A stretch of DNA of 64,000 nucleotides, from positions 5,580,320-5,644,319 of the forward strand of contig NZ_AP022871.1 in NCBI RefSeq assembly GCF_011764565.1, read 5' to 3'. Below, one piece after another: positions 29,061 through 39,100 of this stretch (positions within the stretch are counted from its first letter, which is position 1; each line of letters begins with the position of its first letter). The stretch comes from Phytohabitans suffuscus (GTDB lineage: Bacteria; Actinomycetota; Actinomycetes; Mycobacteriales; Micromonosporaceae). Below the pieces are notes generated by a model. That model saw only the letters and a list, made by a program, of their open reading frames with translations, ran no database searches and was not told the origin of the DNA. The position numbers were made by a program, and so were the translations under genes.

Positions 29061-30169
29061 ACCGCTGGGGCGACCCGCTGTTGCGCCCGGTCCGGCCACC
29101 CGAGCGCTACGCGGAGACCGCCCCGGGCGCCGTGACGTACCGCCCGGTGCTGCGCGGCGGCGAGCCGCTCGGCTTCCTCTGGATTTCCGATGTGGACGGT
29201 GCCGCCGGCTGGGTGGACAGCGCCGCCGCCGGACCAGACGGCTGGAACGCGGGCACGCCGTGGCTGCGCCGCCTGGCCGGGTCGAAGGCGTCCGGCCGCT
29301 CGCCAGGCGAGGCACTGCGCCACCTGGCCACCCTCCCGGAGGACGAGCGGGCCGGCGCCGTGGCCGGCCCGGACGCCGAGGCGGCCAGCCTGGCCCAGCT
29401 CGCCGACCTGGCCGGGCACCTGGACCCGCCCGCCCCACCACCGGCGCCGCCCACCCCGCCACCGTCTGCCTCGCCCCTGTCCGCCTCGCCACCGTCCGCG
29501 CCGGACCCGGCAACGCCCGCACCGGATCGGCCGCTCCCGCTCCCGCCACCGCCCGCACAGGACCAGCCGGTGCTGCCCGCGCCGGGTCGGCCGCCACCGT
29601 CCGCGCTGGATCGGCCGGTGCCGCCGCCCGCCGGGCTCAACAGCGTGCAGCAGGCGGCGTACGACTACACCCGCGCGCCCGACGTCCACAATGCACTGTT
29701 GCAGTCGGACGATCCGCCGGCCCGCCTGGCCGAGCTGCTCACCGACCCGGCGCGCGCCGCCGAGCTCAGCGCCATCTTCGGGCGGCAGCCGCTGTACGGC
29801 GACTTCGCCGAGCGCTTCCGCCTCCTCGACCAGGCTGTGACGTCGCCGCTGCCGGAGTCGGTGCAGACCCTGCGCGGCGTGGACGACGTGGCCCACCTGG
29901 CCGCCGGGGCGGCGGACGTGCGGGCGCTGGCCGGCGGCACGTACACCGAGCCCGGCTACCTGTCGGTGTCGCTGGGCGCCACACCCGCCTACCGCACCGG
30001 CTGCTGGCTGCGGCTCGTGGCGCCGAAGGGCACCCGGGCACTCTGGATGGGCCGGCGCAGCCACCACCCGTACGAGCGCGAGCTGATCCTGCCACGCGGC
30101 CTGACCATCCGCGTCGACGACGTCTACCTGCGCGACGGCCGCGTCCAGGTCGCCGCCACCATCGTCTGA
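29057..30169 (+). CDS. Immunity-like domain fused to ADP-ribosyltransferase
   Basis: 370 residues, GTG start overlapping the previous stop (GTGA). Residues 1-110 contain the third copy of the immunity-like domain (AVTYRPVLRGGEPLGFLWIS). About 120-195 is a Pro/Ala-rich linker. The C-terminus is a compact ART domain: VQTLRGVDD (Arg), EPGYLSVSLG (Ser-x-Ser) and YERELILPRG (E-x-E, complete). The catalytic residues look intact. It has no WXG head or signal peptide, so it could be a decoy, a self-neutralised toxin or a recombination product. An unusual architecture for a T7SS locus. Confidence 0.65.
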   Translation: MNRWGDPLLRPVRPPERYAETAPGAVTYRPVLRGGEPLGFLWISDVDGAAGWVDSAAAGPDGWNAGTPWLRRLAGSKASGRSPGEALRHLATLPEDERAGAVAGPDAEAASLAQLADLAGHLDPPAPPPAPPTPPPSASPLSASPPSAPDPATPAPDRPLPLPPPPAQDQPVLPAPGRPPPSALDRPVPPPAGLNSVQQAAYDYTRAPDVHNALLQSDDPPARLAELLTDPARAAELSAIFGRQPLYGDFAERFRLLDQAVTSPLPESVQTLRGVDDVAHLAAGAADVRALAGGTYTEPGYLSVSLGATPAYRTGCWLRLVAPKGTRALWMGRRSHHPYERELILPRGLTIRVDDVYLRDGRVQVAATIV

Positions 30170-30355
30170 CGTCCCGCCCCGAACCGCGACGCCGGTCTGG
30201 ACCACAGCGCACAGGGGTCCACACCGACACCCCCGCACGCGCGCGGCTCCCAGCCGCCGGTCGCGGTCCGTCTCCAACCCGGGTGGTCGGTCGTGCTCAG
30301 ATCCGCAATGGTGGCGCTGGTCCCGCCGCCCACCCGACGTCTGGCTCCCGGGTTG

Positions 30356-30404
30356 AGATCTAGACGATTTAGGGCTCGTATCCGACCCTAAACCGTCTAG
30401 ATCT
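30356..30404. terminator. Long hairpin (19-base arms)
   Basis: Arms 30356-30374 and 30386-30404 are complementary with one mismatch and an 11-base loop; they begin and end with AGATCT. It is about 190 bases past the ART fusion stop and could end the polytoxin operon. It lacks a clear T tract. Confidence 0.5.
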
Positions 30405-30623
30405 GGAGTTGCGCACCCACCACTCATCCACCTTGTGGGATCGGGGCCGGGTCCGTCCACAGTGGCCTGTGCAGCAGGCTGCTTCCTGCCGGGTTGCTCA
30501 CCTGCTGCGGCGCCCAAAGGAGCTGGCCAATGGGATAAACCGGGTAATTTCCGTGCGGCGACGCGACGCCCGCACCTCGCCCACGCGGGCCGCGGCGGCC
30601 TGCGGCCCGTGGCCCGCGGCCGT

Positions 30624-30672
30624 AGATCGTGGTATGAAACTGCCCCAGAGGGGCCAGTCGGTACCACGATCT
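30624..30672. repeat. AGATCGTGG palindrome, copy 1
   Basis: Imperfect palindrome with AGATCGTGGTA at one end and TACCACGATCT at the other, centred on a CCCC/GGGG core. Four related copies lie at 40383, 41393, 48970 and 49171. Confidence 0.75.
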
Positions 30673-30695
30673 GCTTTCTGGGGCGTCCGCCGGCC

Positions 30696-30764
30696 GCGGA
30701 GGGTGAGGCCGCGGGAGCAACGGTCTGGACCACGACGGACGTCGCGGTAGCTCAAGATCTCTTG
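30696..30764 (+). repeat. Dispersed ~65-base repeat, copy 1
   Basis: Shared core GGAGGGTGAGGCCGCGGGAG, then CAACGGTCTGGACCAC and CGCGGTAGCTC. Other full copies are at 40135-40198 (minus), 49681-49749 (plus) and 62050-62112 (minus). All are intergenic; shadow frames in it yield the same false peptide. Confidence 0.8.
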
Positions 30765-30793
30765 GGGTGGATCCTCTTTGGACCGTCGGGGTT

Positions 30794-31300
30794 TTAGCGC
30801 AGGGACCGGAAGCGCTCGCCGGCGTAGCGGCGGAGGATCTCCACGATCTGGTTGTGTGTCTCGTGGATGTTGTCCAGCTCGGCGATGACGTGGCCCTTGC
30901 GTCCGTGGGTCTGTGGTGGGAAGGACGGGGCGTGGCGCATGGGGACGCCGTCGGCCACCCAGAGCACGAGCAGCGACCGGGACAGCGGCGGGTTGCCGGT
31001 CGGCGTGGTCTGCTCGATGTGGATGCCGTCGACCTGGCTCCAGGGGCCGGCGAAGCGGTGGCCCTCGGACTGGACGACGAGGCCGGTCTCGTTCAGTGCG
31101 ATCCGGAACGGGCGCATCGAGCCCAGCAGGACGATCACGCCCAGCGCGAAGAAGAACGCGCCCGGCACCCACACGATGAACGCGACCAGCCAGGCGCCGA
31201 GGGTGGCGAAGACGCCGCCGGCCGCGAAGCTCGCCAGGCCGTAGACGATGCCCACCAGGGCCAGCTTGCGGTCGCCGCCGCCGGTGCGATGCAGCTCCAC
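30794..31300 (-). CDS. Two-TM membrane protein of unknown function
   Basis: 168 residues. Two adjacent hydrophobic segments (about 15-40 and 42-62) are followed by a cytosolic PH-like beta domain with ALNETGLVVQSEGHRFAGPW and a C-terminal helix (AELDNIHETHNQIVEIL). The layout resembles small actinobacterial bPH-type membrane proteins and is similar in type to the protein at 46928. It is convergent with the ART fusion gene and divergent from the gene at 31359. Confidence 0.65.
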   Translation of the reverse strand: MELHRTGGGDRKLALVGIVYGLASFAAGGVFATLGAWLVAFIVWVPGAFFFALGVIVLLGSMRPFRIALNETGLVVQSEGHRFAGPWSQVDGIHIEQTTPTGNPPLSRSLLVLWVADGVPMRHAPSFPPQTHGRKGHVIAELDNIHETHNQIVEILRRYAGERFRSLR

Positions 31301-31358
31301 CTGGAGAAGCTAGCATCGACTAGATTTACCAGCGCTGGTCTGTCACGGGGAGGTGCGC

Positions 31359-31919
31359 ATGGTGCTGCCGGTCGTCCGCACGCGGGACGAGGCCCACCTT
31401 TACATGGACCTGCACCCCTGCGAGCGTTGCCAGGGCGTCGACGTCGCCTGGGAGAGCGGGCTCACCGACGACGAGGGCGTGCCCGCCCGGCGCTACCACG
31501 GGGTCTGCGGCGGCTGCCAGGCGGCGCGGGAGTTCGTCTTCCGCCTGCCCGCGCGGCCCAGCGTTCCCGGCCCCGACGACCTGGTGTTCTTCGGCGGGCC
31601 GGAGCACTCCGAGCTGTTCGACCCGGGGGAGTGGCGGCTCATCGCCGACGTGGGGATCCAGGACGGTTCGGCGCCGCCCTCCGGTGACCCGGCCGTCGAT
31701 GCCGACCGGAAGCGTTCGTTCGCGCTGGCGGTGGCGGCGTTCGACGAGATCCTGAAGTTCATCCCGGAGGGCGGTGAGGCGGTGCCGGAGTCCTCGTTCT
31801 GGACCGCGCACGGCCGCGCGGCGTACCAGCAGAACCCGGCCCAGTTTCGGCGCGAGCACCTGGAGCGGCGCCGGCGGAATTTCGCGGACGAGATGGAAGA
31901 CCGGTTTCGCGACCTGTGA
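31359..31919 (+). CDS. Zinc-ribbon-like protein upstream of mycP
   Basis: 186 residues. The ATG at 31359 sits seven bases after GGGGAGG and is favoured over the GTG at 31353. An N-terminal zinc-ribbon-like pair, CERC and CGGC about 37 residues apart, lies in a beta-rich domain; the C-terminal half is helical with a basic end (REHLERRRRN). No named family is recognised. It runs directly into mycP (17 bases), so it is cotranscribed with the T7SS mycosin. Confidence 0.65.
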   Translation: MVLPVVRTRDEAHLYMDLHPCERCQGVDVAWESGLTDDEGVPARRYHGVCGGCQAAREFVFRLPARPSVPGPDDLVFFGGPEHSELFDPGEWRLIADVGIQDGSAPPSGDPAVDADRKRSFALAVAAFDEILKFIPEGGEAVPESSFWTAHGRAAYQQNPAQFRREHLERRRRNFADEMEDRFRDL

Positions 31920-31935
31920 CCGGAGGTTACCTGGA

Positions 31936-33171
31936 GTGAGCCGCTTCGCCCGTACCACCGCGGTCGCCTGCGTCGCGGCGGCGATGTGCGCGGCCGGTGC
32001 CGTCCCGGCCGCGGCCGCTCCGCGCGCGCCGGCCAACCAGCGCTGCGCCGAGCCCGGCCCGACCGTCTCGGAGGTGCCCTGGGCCCAGCGGATGCTGGGG
32101 CCGGAGCGGGTGCGGCCGTTCACGCGCGGCGGCAACTTTGTCGTGGCGGTGCTCGACTCGGGTGTCGACGCGGGGCATCCGCAGCTTGGCGGGCGGGTGC
32201 TCGCCGGGTTCGACGCGGTGGCCGGCAGCGGCCCGGCCGACGACGACTGCCTCGGCACCGGTACGCAGATCGCCGGCGTGATCGGCGCGAGGCAGGAGCA
32301 GTCCGTCGGGTTCATCGGGCTGGCGCCGGACGTGACGATCCTGCCGATCCGGGTGATCGCCGAGCGGATCGGCAGCGGAAACGGCGCCGAGCCGCAGGTG
32401 CTCGCCCGCGGCATCGACGAGGCGGTTGAGCGGGGCGCCAGCGTCATCGCGGTCACCACGATCACCTACAGTGACAGCCCGGTCCTGCAGGGCGCGGTGG
32501 CCAACGCGATCTCCAAGGGCGTGGTCGTGGTGGCCGCCGCGGGCGATCTCGGCGACCAGCGCGGCGCGATCCCCCCGCCCTACCCGGCCGCCTACGACGG
32601 CGTGGTCGGCGTGGGCGCGATCCGCGAGTCCGGCGTGCTGTGGGGCAAGTCCCAGCAGGGCGAGTACGTCGATGTGGTGGCACCTGGCGAAAACGTGCTC
32701 ACGCTCAGCCGCGCGGGTGGGATGGCGGTCGCCAACGGTACGGCGGTGGCCACCGGGTTCGTGGCCGCGACGGCGGTGCTGGTCCGCTCGCGGCGCGGCG
32801 TGATGGACGGGCAGGGCGGCATCGGGCGGCAGATCGAGCGCACCGCGGTGCCGTCGCCCGGCGGCAGCGGCTACGGCAGCGGCGTGGTCGACCCGTACGC
32901 GGCGGTGACCGCCCGGCTCGCGGCGGTCTCGCCCGAGCCCCTTCCCGACCTGCCGGCGCTCTCCTCGGGCGAGTCGCCGGCCTGGGCGCGCGCCCGCGAC
33001 GTGGCGATGATCGGCACCGCGATCGCCGTGGCGGCGGTGCTCGTCGTGCTCGTGTTCGCGGTGGTGATGCCGCGCGGGCGGCGGCGCTTCTGGCGCACCG
33101 CGGTGGCGCCGGCGCCCACCCAGGAGGCCGAGCCGGAGGAGCCCGGCCCGCCGGTGCAGCTCTTCCCTTGA
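31936..33171 (+). CDS. mycP: T7SS mycosin MycP, predicted catalytically inactive
   Basis: 411 residues, GTG start with GGAGG upstream. Layout is that of mycosins: signal peptide to about 28, subtilisin-like domain, C-terminal transmembrane helix (AVAAVLVVLVFAVV) and a basic cytosolic tail. The first catalytic residue is present (VAVLDSGVD, Asp74), but the His position reads CLGTGTQIAG (Thr108 in place of His of HGT), the Ser position reads NGTAVATGF (Ala270 in place of Ser of GTS), and the oxyanion Asn is AAGD (Asp204). It should have no peptidase activity. In mycobacteria MycP also stabilises the membrane complex independently of proteolysis, so a structural role is likely. Confidence 0.85.
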   Translation: MSRFARTTAVACVAAAMCAAGAVPAAAAPRAPANQRCAEPGPTVSEVPWAQRMLGPERVRPFTRGGNFVVAVLDSGVDAGHPQLGGRVLAGFDAVAGSGPADDDCLGTGTQIAGVIGARQEQSVGFIGLAPDVTILPIRVIAERIGSGNGAEPQVLARGIDEAVERGASVIAVTTITYSDSPVLQGAVANAISKGVVVVAAAGDLGDQRGAIPPPYPAAYDGVVGVGAIRESGVLWGKSQQGEYVDVVAPGENVLTLSRAGGMAVANGTAVATGFVAATAVLVRSRRGVMDGQGGIGRQIERTAVPSPGGSGYGSGVVDPYAAVTARLAAVSPEPLPDLPALSSGESPAWARARDVAMIGTAIAVAAVLVVLVFAVVMPRGRRRFWRTAVAPAPTQEAEPEEPGPPVQLFP

Positions 33172-33230
33172 CGCGAGGGCTTCGCCGGCCCGGCCCGGGA
33201 GCGCCTGACGGCCAGTCGGGCCCGTGAGCC

Positions 33231-34622
33231 TCAGGTAGCGGCCCGGATGGCCTCGTTCGGGTTGAGCGTCGGGCCGGTGGGCAGGCGGAGCATCAGCGCG
33301 GTCGGCACCTCGACCGCCTCGGCCGCCGGGTAGCCGAGCAGCTCCAGCACCTCGGCGCTCGGCACCGCGTACTTGATGCCGGTGTCGGCCACGACGAAGT
33401 AGCCGCCGGCCTCGGCGGTCGGCGACGCCAGCACGCGCACGGTGGCGACCCGGCCCGACGGCACCAGCACCCCGTCGGCGAGCACACCGCCCTCGGCCGA
33501 CGCCGACCTGGTCGGCGCCACGGTGTCGAGGCCCTCGACGGTGCCGCCGACCACCAGGGACGGGAGCGCACGGCCGTCGGAGGTGACCGCGCAGACCTGC
33601 TCGCCGGCCGGTACCAGCGTCGGCGCCGACTCGGGCGCCGCGCCCGCGTCACTGGCCGGCGGGCGCAGCCGGGAGCTCTTGGGGGCGTTGTTGACCACCG
33701 AGACCGCGACGTCTTCGCGCTTGAGGTTGGCCGCGGCGCCGAGGATGGCGAGCTGTAGCGGCGTGATGGCCGCCACCCCGTCGTCGAAGACGAGGTAGTG
33801 CTGCTCGCCGGAGCCGGTCGCCGTGGTGAGCACCTCGCCGATCTCGCGCCCGTCGACCTGTGACGAGGGCTCGCCGCGGTCGGGGACGGCGATGCTCTGG
33901 ATCTCGGTGCCGGCGGGCAGCGAGTTGATCCACGCGGAGCCGACCCGGGCCGAACGCACCTCGCCGAACATGGCCGGCACGAGGTTCGTCGCGTCGTTGA
34001 CCAGGTGCCGGCGGCCCCGCCAGACGAGGTAGGTCGCGTCCTCGCCGCTGTCGCGCACCAGCATGCCCTCGCTGTCGGAGAGCGTGCGCCCGCCCGTGGT
34101 GCCCCGCCCCACGGCGAGGCGGACCCGGGTGATCTGGGCGCCGGCGTCGTCGGTGGCCTGCGCGCTGCAGATGGTCCACGGCAGGCCGATGCGCTTCTTG
34201 AAGCCGGGCAGGGAGTCGGGCGCGCCGGGGATGCCGATCGTGTTGCCCCGCGGCACCTCGCCCAGCGAGTTGCTGGAGATCCGGAAGACCTGCGAGCTGG
34301 GGCGGCCGGAGGCGAGCTTGGCGGAGGTGAAGTTGAGCGTCGGGTGCAGCGCGCCGCCGACGTAGACGAAGCTCGCGCCGGTCTCCTTCTCGATGACCAC
34401 GGCGCCTTCGGTCTTCCAGCCGTCGCTGCCGACCTTGGTGAGGATGCCGTAGATGCCGAAGCCGGCGGCCACCAGGACGGCCACCATCACGCCGCCGAAG
34501 ACCGCGCCGACACCGCGGCGCAGCGGCGACTGCTGCGGGTCGGTCTCGCGCATCACGAACGCCGAGATCACCCGCTGGGTCAGGAACTGGTACGAGTGGA
34601 GCTGGTCGCGCCGCGTCGCCAT
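33231..34622 (-). CDS. eccB: T7SS membrane component EccB
   Basis: 463 residues, the usual EccB size. N-terminal cytosolic segment MATRRDQLHSYQFLTQRV with the conserved QLHSYQFL, one transmembrane helix at about 38-60, then the periplasmic repeat domains; LPAG, YAVPS and LGY motifs occur near the C-terminus (KYAVPSAEVLELLGYP). It is the stable core partner of EccC in the ESX complex. It follows eccD by six bases on the minus strand; convergent with mycP. Confidence 0.95.
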   Translation of the reverse strand: MATRRDQLHSYQFLTQRVISAFVMRETDPQQSPLRRGVGAVFGGVMVAVLVAAGFGIYGILTKVGSDGWKTEGAVVIEKETGASFVYVGGALHPTLNFTSAKLASGRPSSQVFRISSNSLGEVPRGNTIGIPGAPDSLPGFKKRIGLPWTICSAQATDDAGAQITRVRLAVGRGTTGGRTLSDSEGMLVRDSGEDATYLVWRGRRHLVNDATNLVPAMFGEVRSARVGSAWINSLPAGTEIQSIAVPDRGEPSSQVDGREIGEVLTTATGSGEQHYLVFDDGVAAITPLQLAILGAAANLKREDVAVSVVNNAPKSSRLRPPASDAGAAPESAPTLVPAGEQVCAVTSDGRALPSLVVGGTVEGLDTVAPTRSASAEGGVLADGVLVPSGRVATVRVLASPTAEAGGYFVVADTGIKYAVPSAEVLELLGYPAAEAVEVPTALMLRLPTGPTLNPNEAIRAAT

Positions 34623-34628
34623 CGGAGG

Positions 34629-36035
34629 TCAACCGCCGATCGAGGCGAAGAGGCCCTGGATCGCGCCGAAGAGCCCGATCACCCCGCAGGCCAGGGGGAC
34701 CAGCGCCATGATGGCGAGCACGTCGACGATGTCGGCGGCCCGGCCGAGGTAGGGCGAGGGGGCGCGCCGGCTGTACACGAGGCCGGCCGCGAGCACCGTG
34801 CCGGCGGCGGCGATGGCCACCACGAGGACCAGCAGGCGCCCGCCCGTGCCCGCGTCGAGCGCGAAGCGCAGCAGCAGGACGGCCATGCCGAGGATGCCGC
34901 TCACCAGCAGCGGCACGCGCTGCTGCGGCAGGGCGAAGAGGCGGGCGCGCAGCAGGAGCGCGGTCGCCGCCGAGAACGTCAGCAGGTTGGCCGCGGCGCC
35001 GCCGTCCTGGAGCACCAGGTAGGCGATGGCCACGGTGGAGCTGATCGCGGCGGCCAGGTTGAGCCCGCTGAGCAGCTCGGTCGCGCGGGCCACCGCGGAG
35101 AAGACGTCGGCGCGCTTGGGCACCGGCCGGTCTTCGAGGATCGCCTCGGGCCGGTCGGGCAGCTCCGGCACCGGCAGGCGGCCCAGTCCGCTCGCGATCA
35201 GCGGGTAGCTGGGCAGCAGGCCGATCACCGTGGTGAGCGTGACCGCCGCGGCGCCCTGCGGGGTGGCGCCGGCCAGGCAGATCAGCGCGCCGAGCAGGCC
35301 GGCGAGGCTGGTCGCCAGCCCGGCCATGAAGAGGCGCTGCACCGCGGCCACACCGGTGTATCCGATGACGCTGAAGACGAGCAGCGCGCCCGAGCCGAGC
35401 AGCATGCTGGGCGAGCCCAGGTCGGACAGCGGGGTGTCGCTGGGCGCGCCGAGGACCGCGCCGCCGGCGAACGCGTACGGCAGGCCGGCGGCGGCCACCA
35501 CCGCGCCGGCGGTCGCGTCGGCCATCGCCCTGGCCAGCAGCATGCCGAGGACGGCGAGGACGGCCGCGACACCGAGCGCGACGCTGCCGGGCAGCACCCA
35601 CGACGGACCGGACATCACGAGCACGACGAGCCCGGCGAGCAGGATCGCGCTGGTGACCGCGAGGCCGCACGCGCGGGTGGCCGGCCCGCCCCACGAGCGG
35701 CCGGCCCGGCGGGCGCCGCTCGCGATGACCTCGACCACGTCGTCGTACGCCAGCTCGGGCCAGTCTTCGCGGCGGGGCGCGAGGTGCAGCAGCTCGCCGT
35801 CGCGCACGCCCTGGACCGAGAGGTTGCGGGTGGGCTCGAGCACGGCGCCGGTGGCGCGGCGCAGCACCCAGCCGCCGTGGCGCTCGCCGGCGTCGCCGAG
35901 GTCGTCGCCGGCGTGCCGCAACAGATGAGGGAGCAGCTCGGCGACGATGAGGTTGTCGGGCAGCGCGACGTCCATGCGTCGTTTGGGCGCCGCGACCGTT
36001 ACCCTGGCCAGACTGAGGCCACCCGGGGCCGTCAC
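34629..36035 (-). CDS. eccD: T7SS membrane component EccD
   Basis: 468 residues. N-terminal ubiquitin-like domain (RVTVAAPKRRMDVALPDNL) followed by about eleven transmembrane helices that make up the rest of the protein. The GTG at 36035 is chosen because GGGGAGG lies about nine bases upstream; the longer open frame on this strand is a shadow of eccC. EccD dimers form the membrane vestibule of ESX complexes. Cotranscribed with eccB and divergent from eccC. Confidence 0.93.
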   Translation of the reverse strand: MTAPGGLSLARVTVAAPKRRMDVALPDNLIVAELLPHLLRHAGDDLGDAGERHGGWVLRRATGAVLEPTRNLSVQGVRDGELLHLAPRREDWPELAYDDVVEVIASGARRAGRSWGGPATRACGLAVTSAILLAGLVVLVMSGPSWVLPGSVALGVAAVLAVLGMLLARAMADATAGAVVAAAGLPYAFAGGAVLGAPSDTPLSDLGSPSMLLGSGALLVFSVIGYTGVAAVQRLFMAGLATSLAGLLGALICLAGATPQGAAAVTLTTVIGLLPSYPLIASGLGRLPVPELPDRPEAILEDRPVPKRADVFSAVARATELLSGLNLAAAISSTVAIAYLVLQDGGAAANLLTFSAATALLLRARLFALPQQRVPLLVSGILGMAVLLLRFALDAGTGGRLLVLVVAIAAAGTVLAAGLVYSRRAPSPYLGRAADIVDVLAIMALVPLACGVIGLFGAIQGLFASIGG

Positions 36036-36065
36036 GCCGGTCCACCTCCCCGTTACCGTGCAGAC

Positions 36066-36091
36066 AGCGCTCAACCTAGCATGTTGGCGCT
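36066..36091. promoter_or_regulatory. Possible operator in eccD/eccC divergent promoter region
   Basis: Interrupted palindrome AGCGC-tc-AAC ... GTT-gg-CGCT in the 105-base gap between the eccD and eccC starts. Its central position would allow one regulator to control both core operons. No promoter boxes can be assigned with confidence. Confidence 0.3.
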
Positions 36092-36140
36092 GTGGTCCTT
36101 GTCGATAGGATTGACGGACGACTTCGGGGGAGGACGAGCG

Positions 36141-39100
36141 GTGACATCCGTGATCGTGAAGCGGCCGCCGCGCCGTGCCGCGCCGCTGCTCCCGAGCGGT
36201 GAGGTGGTCCTCGACCCGCCTCCCGAGGTGCCACCGGCATCCGGCAAGGCGTGGACCCGGATGCTCATGATCCTGCCCATGGCGGCCGGCGGTGCCGCGA
36301 TGGGCCTCATGATGGCCGGTCAGCGCGGCGCCGGCGGCCCGTTGACGTATGTGGCCGGCGGCATGTTCGGCATCTCCATCCTCGGCATGATGGGGATGAT
36401 GATGATGAATCAGTCGGGTCCGGGCAAAAAGGAAATGATCGAGGCCCGCCGGCAGTACATGCGCCGCCTCGCCCAGCTCCGCGCGCAGATCCGGGCCACG
36501 ATCCGCCAGCAGCGGGAGGCCATCTACTACCGCCACCCCGACCCGGACGCGCTCTGGTCCTCCGCCACCGGCGGGCGGCTGTGGGAGCGGCGCCGGGCCG
36601 ACGCCGACTTCAGCGTCGTCCGCATCGGCCTCGGCGCGCAGGAGGTGGCCACCCCGCTGGTGCCGCCGTCCACCCGCCCGGTCGACGAGCTGGAGCCCTT
36701 GTGCGCCATGGCGTTGCGCAAGTTCGTCGCGACGTACTCGATCGTGCCCGACCTCCCGGTCGCGATCGCCCTGCGCGACTTCTCGCACGTCTACCTCCGC
36801 GGCGCCGACGCCGCCGTCCACGACCTGGTGCGCGCGACGCTGGCCCAGGTCGCCACCTTCCACGCCCCCGACGACCTGCTTGTCGGCGTCTGCGCGCAGG
36901 ACGCGCAGCGGCCGCACTGGGAGTGGGCCAAGTGGCTGCCGCACGCGCAGCACCCGGCCAAGACCGACGCGATCGGCCCGATCCGGCTCTTCGCCCCGTC
37001 GGTCACCGCGCTCGAGGCGATGCTCGACGACGTGCTGGCCAACCGTCCGCGCTTCGACCCCGCCGCCACCAACGCGGTGGGCGGGCCGCACGTGGTCGTG
37101 GTCATCGACGGCGGCTCGACGGCCGGCTCCGACCACCTGATGACCGACGGCGGCGTCGCCGGGGTCACCATCCTCGACCTGTCCAACCCGCCGCCGCGCC
37201 TGCTCGACGACACGTCCGTCGTGCTCGACGTCGCCGACGACGGCACGATCTCGGGCACCACGATGGACGGCACCACCCAGGTGGGCAGGGCCGACGCGCT
37301 CGACGTGCCGCAGTCCGAGGTGCTCGCCCGGCAGCTGTCGCCGCTGCGGCTCTCCGCCACGTCGTACGCGGACGCCTCCGCCGGCGCCACCATCGACCTC
37401 GGCCTCGCCGAGCTGCTCGACCTGGGCAGCCCGCGCGACTTCGACCTGGCGGCCACCTGGGCCAGCCGGCCCAACCGCGACCGGCTGCGGGTGCCGCTGG
37501 GCGTCGGGCCCGACGGGCGGCCGATCGAGCTCGACCTCAAGGAGTCCGCGCAGGACGGTATGGGCCCGCACGGCCTGCTCGTCGGCGCGACCGGCTCCGG
37601 CAAGAGCGAGCTGCTGCGCACGCTGGTGCTCGCGCTCGCGGTCACCCACAGCTCGGAGATCCTCAACTTCGTGCTGGTCGACTTCAAGGGCGGCGCGACG
37701 TTCACCGCCCTCGACCGGCTGCCGCACACCAGCGCCGTCATCACCAACCTGTCCGAGGAGCTGTCCCTTGTGGACCGCATGCTCGGCGCCATCCAGGGCG
37801 AGCTGGTCCGCCGGCAGGAGCTGCTGCGCAAGGCGGGCAACTACGCCTCGCAACGCGACTACGAGCGGGCCCGGGCGGCCGGTGTGCCGCTCGCGCCGCT
37901 GCCCAGCCTGCTGGTCATCGTCGACGAGTTCAGCGAGCTGCTGACCGCCCGCCCCGACTTCATCGACATGTTCGTCCAGATCGGACGGTTGGGCCGGTCG
38001 CTCGGCATCCACCTGCTGCTCGCCTCGCAGCGGCTGGAGGAGGGGCGCCTGCGCGGCCTGGAGACCCACCTGTCCTACCGGCTGGGCCTGCGCACGTTCT
38101 CCTCGATGGAGAGCCGCGCGGTGCTCGGCGTGCCCGACGCGTACGAGCTGCCCCGCTCGCCCGGCCACGGCTACCTGCGCACCGGCACCGAGGGCCTGAT
38201 CCGCTTCCGCGCGGCGTACGTTTCGGGAGTCGTGCGCGGCGACGGCTACCGGCCCACCTCGCGCGGCCGCCAGGTCGACCCGGTGCGCGACTTCACGACG
38301 TACTACGTGGCCCCGCCGCGCGACGACAAGCCGGCCACGCCCGAGGCGGTCGAGCCGGAGGAGTCGGCGGTCGGCGAGACGCTGCTCGACGTGCTGGTCG
38401 GCCGCATGGAGGGCCAGGGCCCGCCGGCCCACCAGGTGTGGCTGCCCCCGCTCGACGAGCCGCCGACGCTGGGCCAGATGCTGGCGCCGATCGTGCAGTC
38501 GCCCGATCGCGGCCTCACCACCCAGGCGCGGAGCCCGGAGCGGGCGCTGCACGGGCTCGTGGGCATCATCGACAAGCCGTTCGAGCAGCTGCGCGAGCCG
38601 ATGTGGCTCGACCTTGCCGGCGCCGCCGGCAACGTCATGGTGGTCGGCGGCCCGCAGAGCGGCAAGAGCACCTTCCTGCGTACGCTGCTCGGCAGCCTCG
38701 CCCTCCGGCACACCCCGCGCGAGGTCCAGTTCTACTGCCTCGACTTCGGCGGTGGCGCCCTCTCCGCGATGTCCGGCCTGCCGCACGTGGGTGGCGTCGC
38801 CAGCCGCCGCGAGGTCGACAAGGTGCGCCGCACCATCGCCGAGATGCACGGCCTGATGCAGGTCCGCGAGGCCACGTTCGCCCAGCACGGCGTGGAGGGC
38901 GCCGCGGCCTACCGGCGGGCCAAGCAGCAGGGCCGGTTCGCCGACGACGCGTTCGGCGACGTGTTCCTCGTCATCGACGGCTGGAGCACGCTGCGCGCCG
39001 AGTTCGAAGACCTCGAACCCATGATCAACGAGCTGGCCAGCCGCGGCCTCGGGCACGGCATCCACATCCTCGCGGCCACCAACCGCTGGATGGACGTGCG

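Larger units (their letters stand above)
30170..30793. other. Non-coding spacer with hairpins and dispersed repeats
   Basis: About 620 bases between the ART fusion gene and a convergent membrane-protein gene. No credible coding sequence. It holds the 30356-30404 hairpin, one copy of the AGATCGTGG palindrome and one copy of the ~65-base dispersed repeat. Confidence 0.7.

Noticed and set aside
30409..30797. Overlapping frames in the spacer after the ART fusion gene
   Set aside because: They translate the dispersed repeat (the same peptide recurs at each copy) and have no family resemblance.
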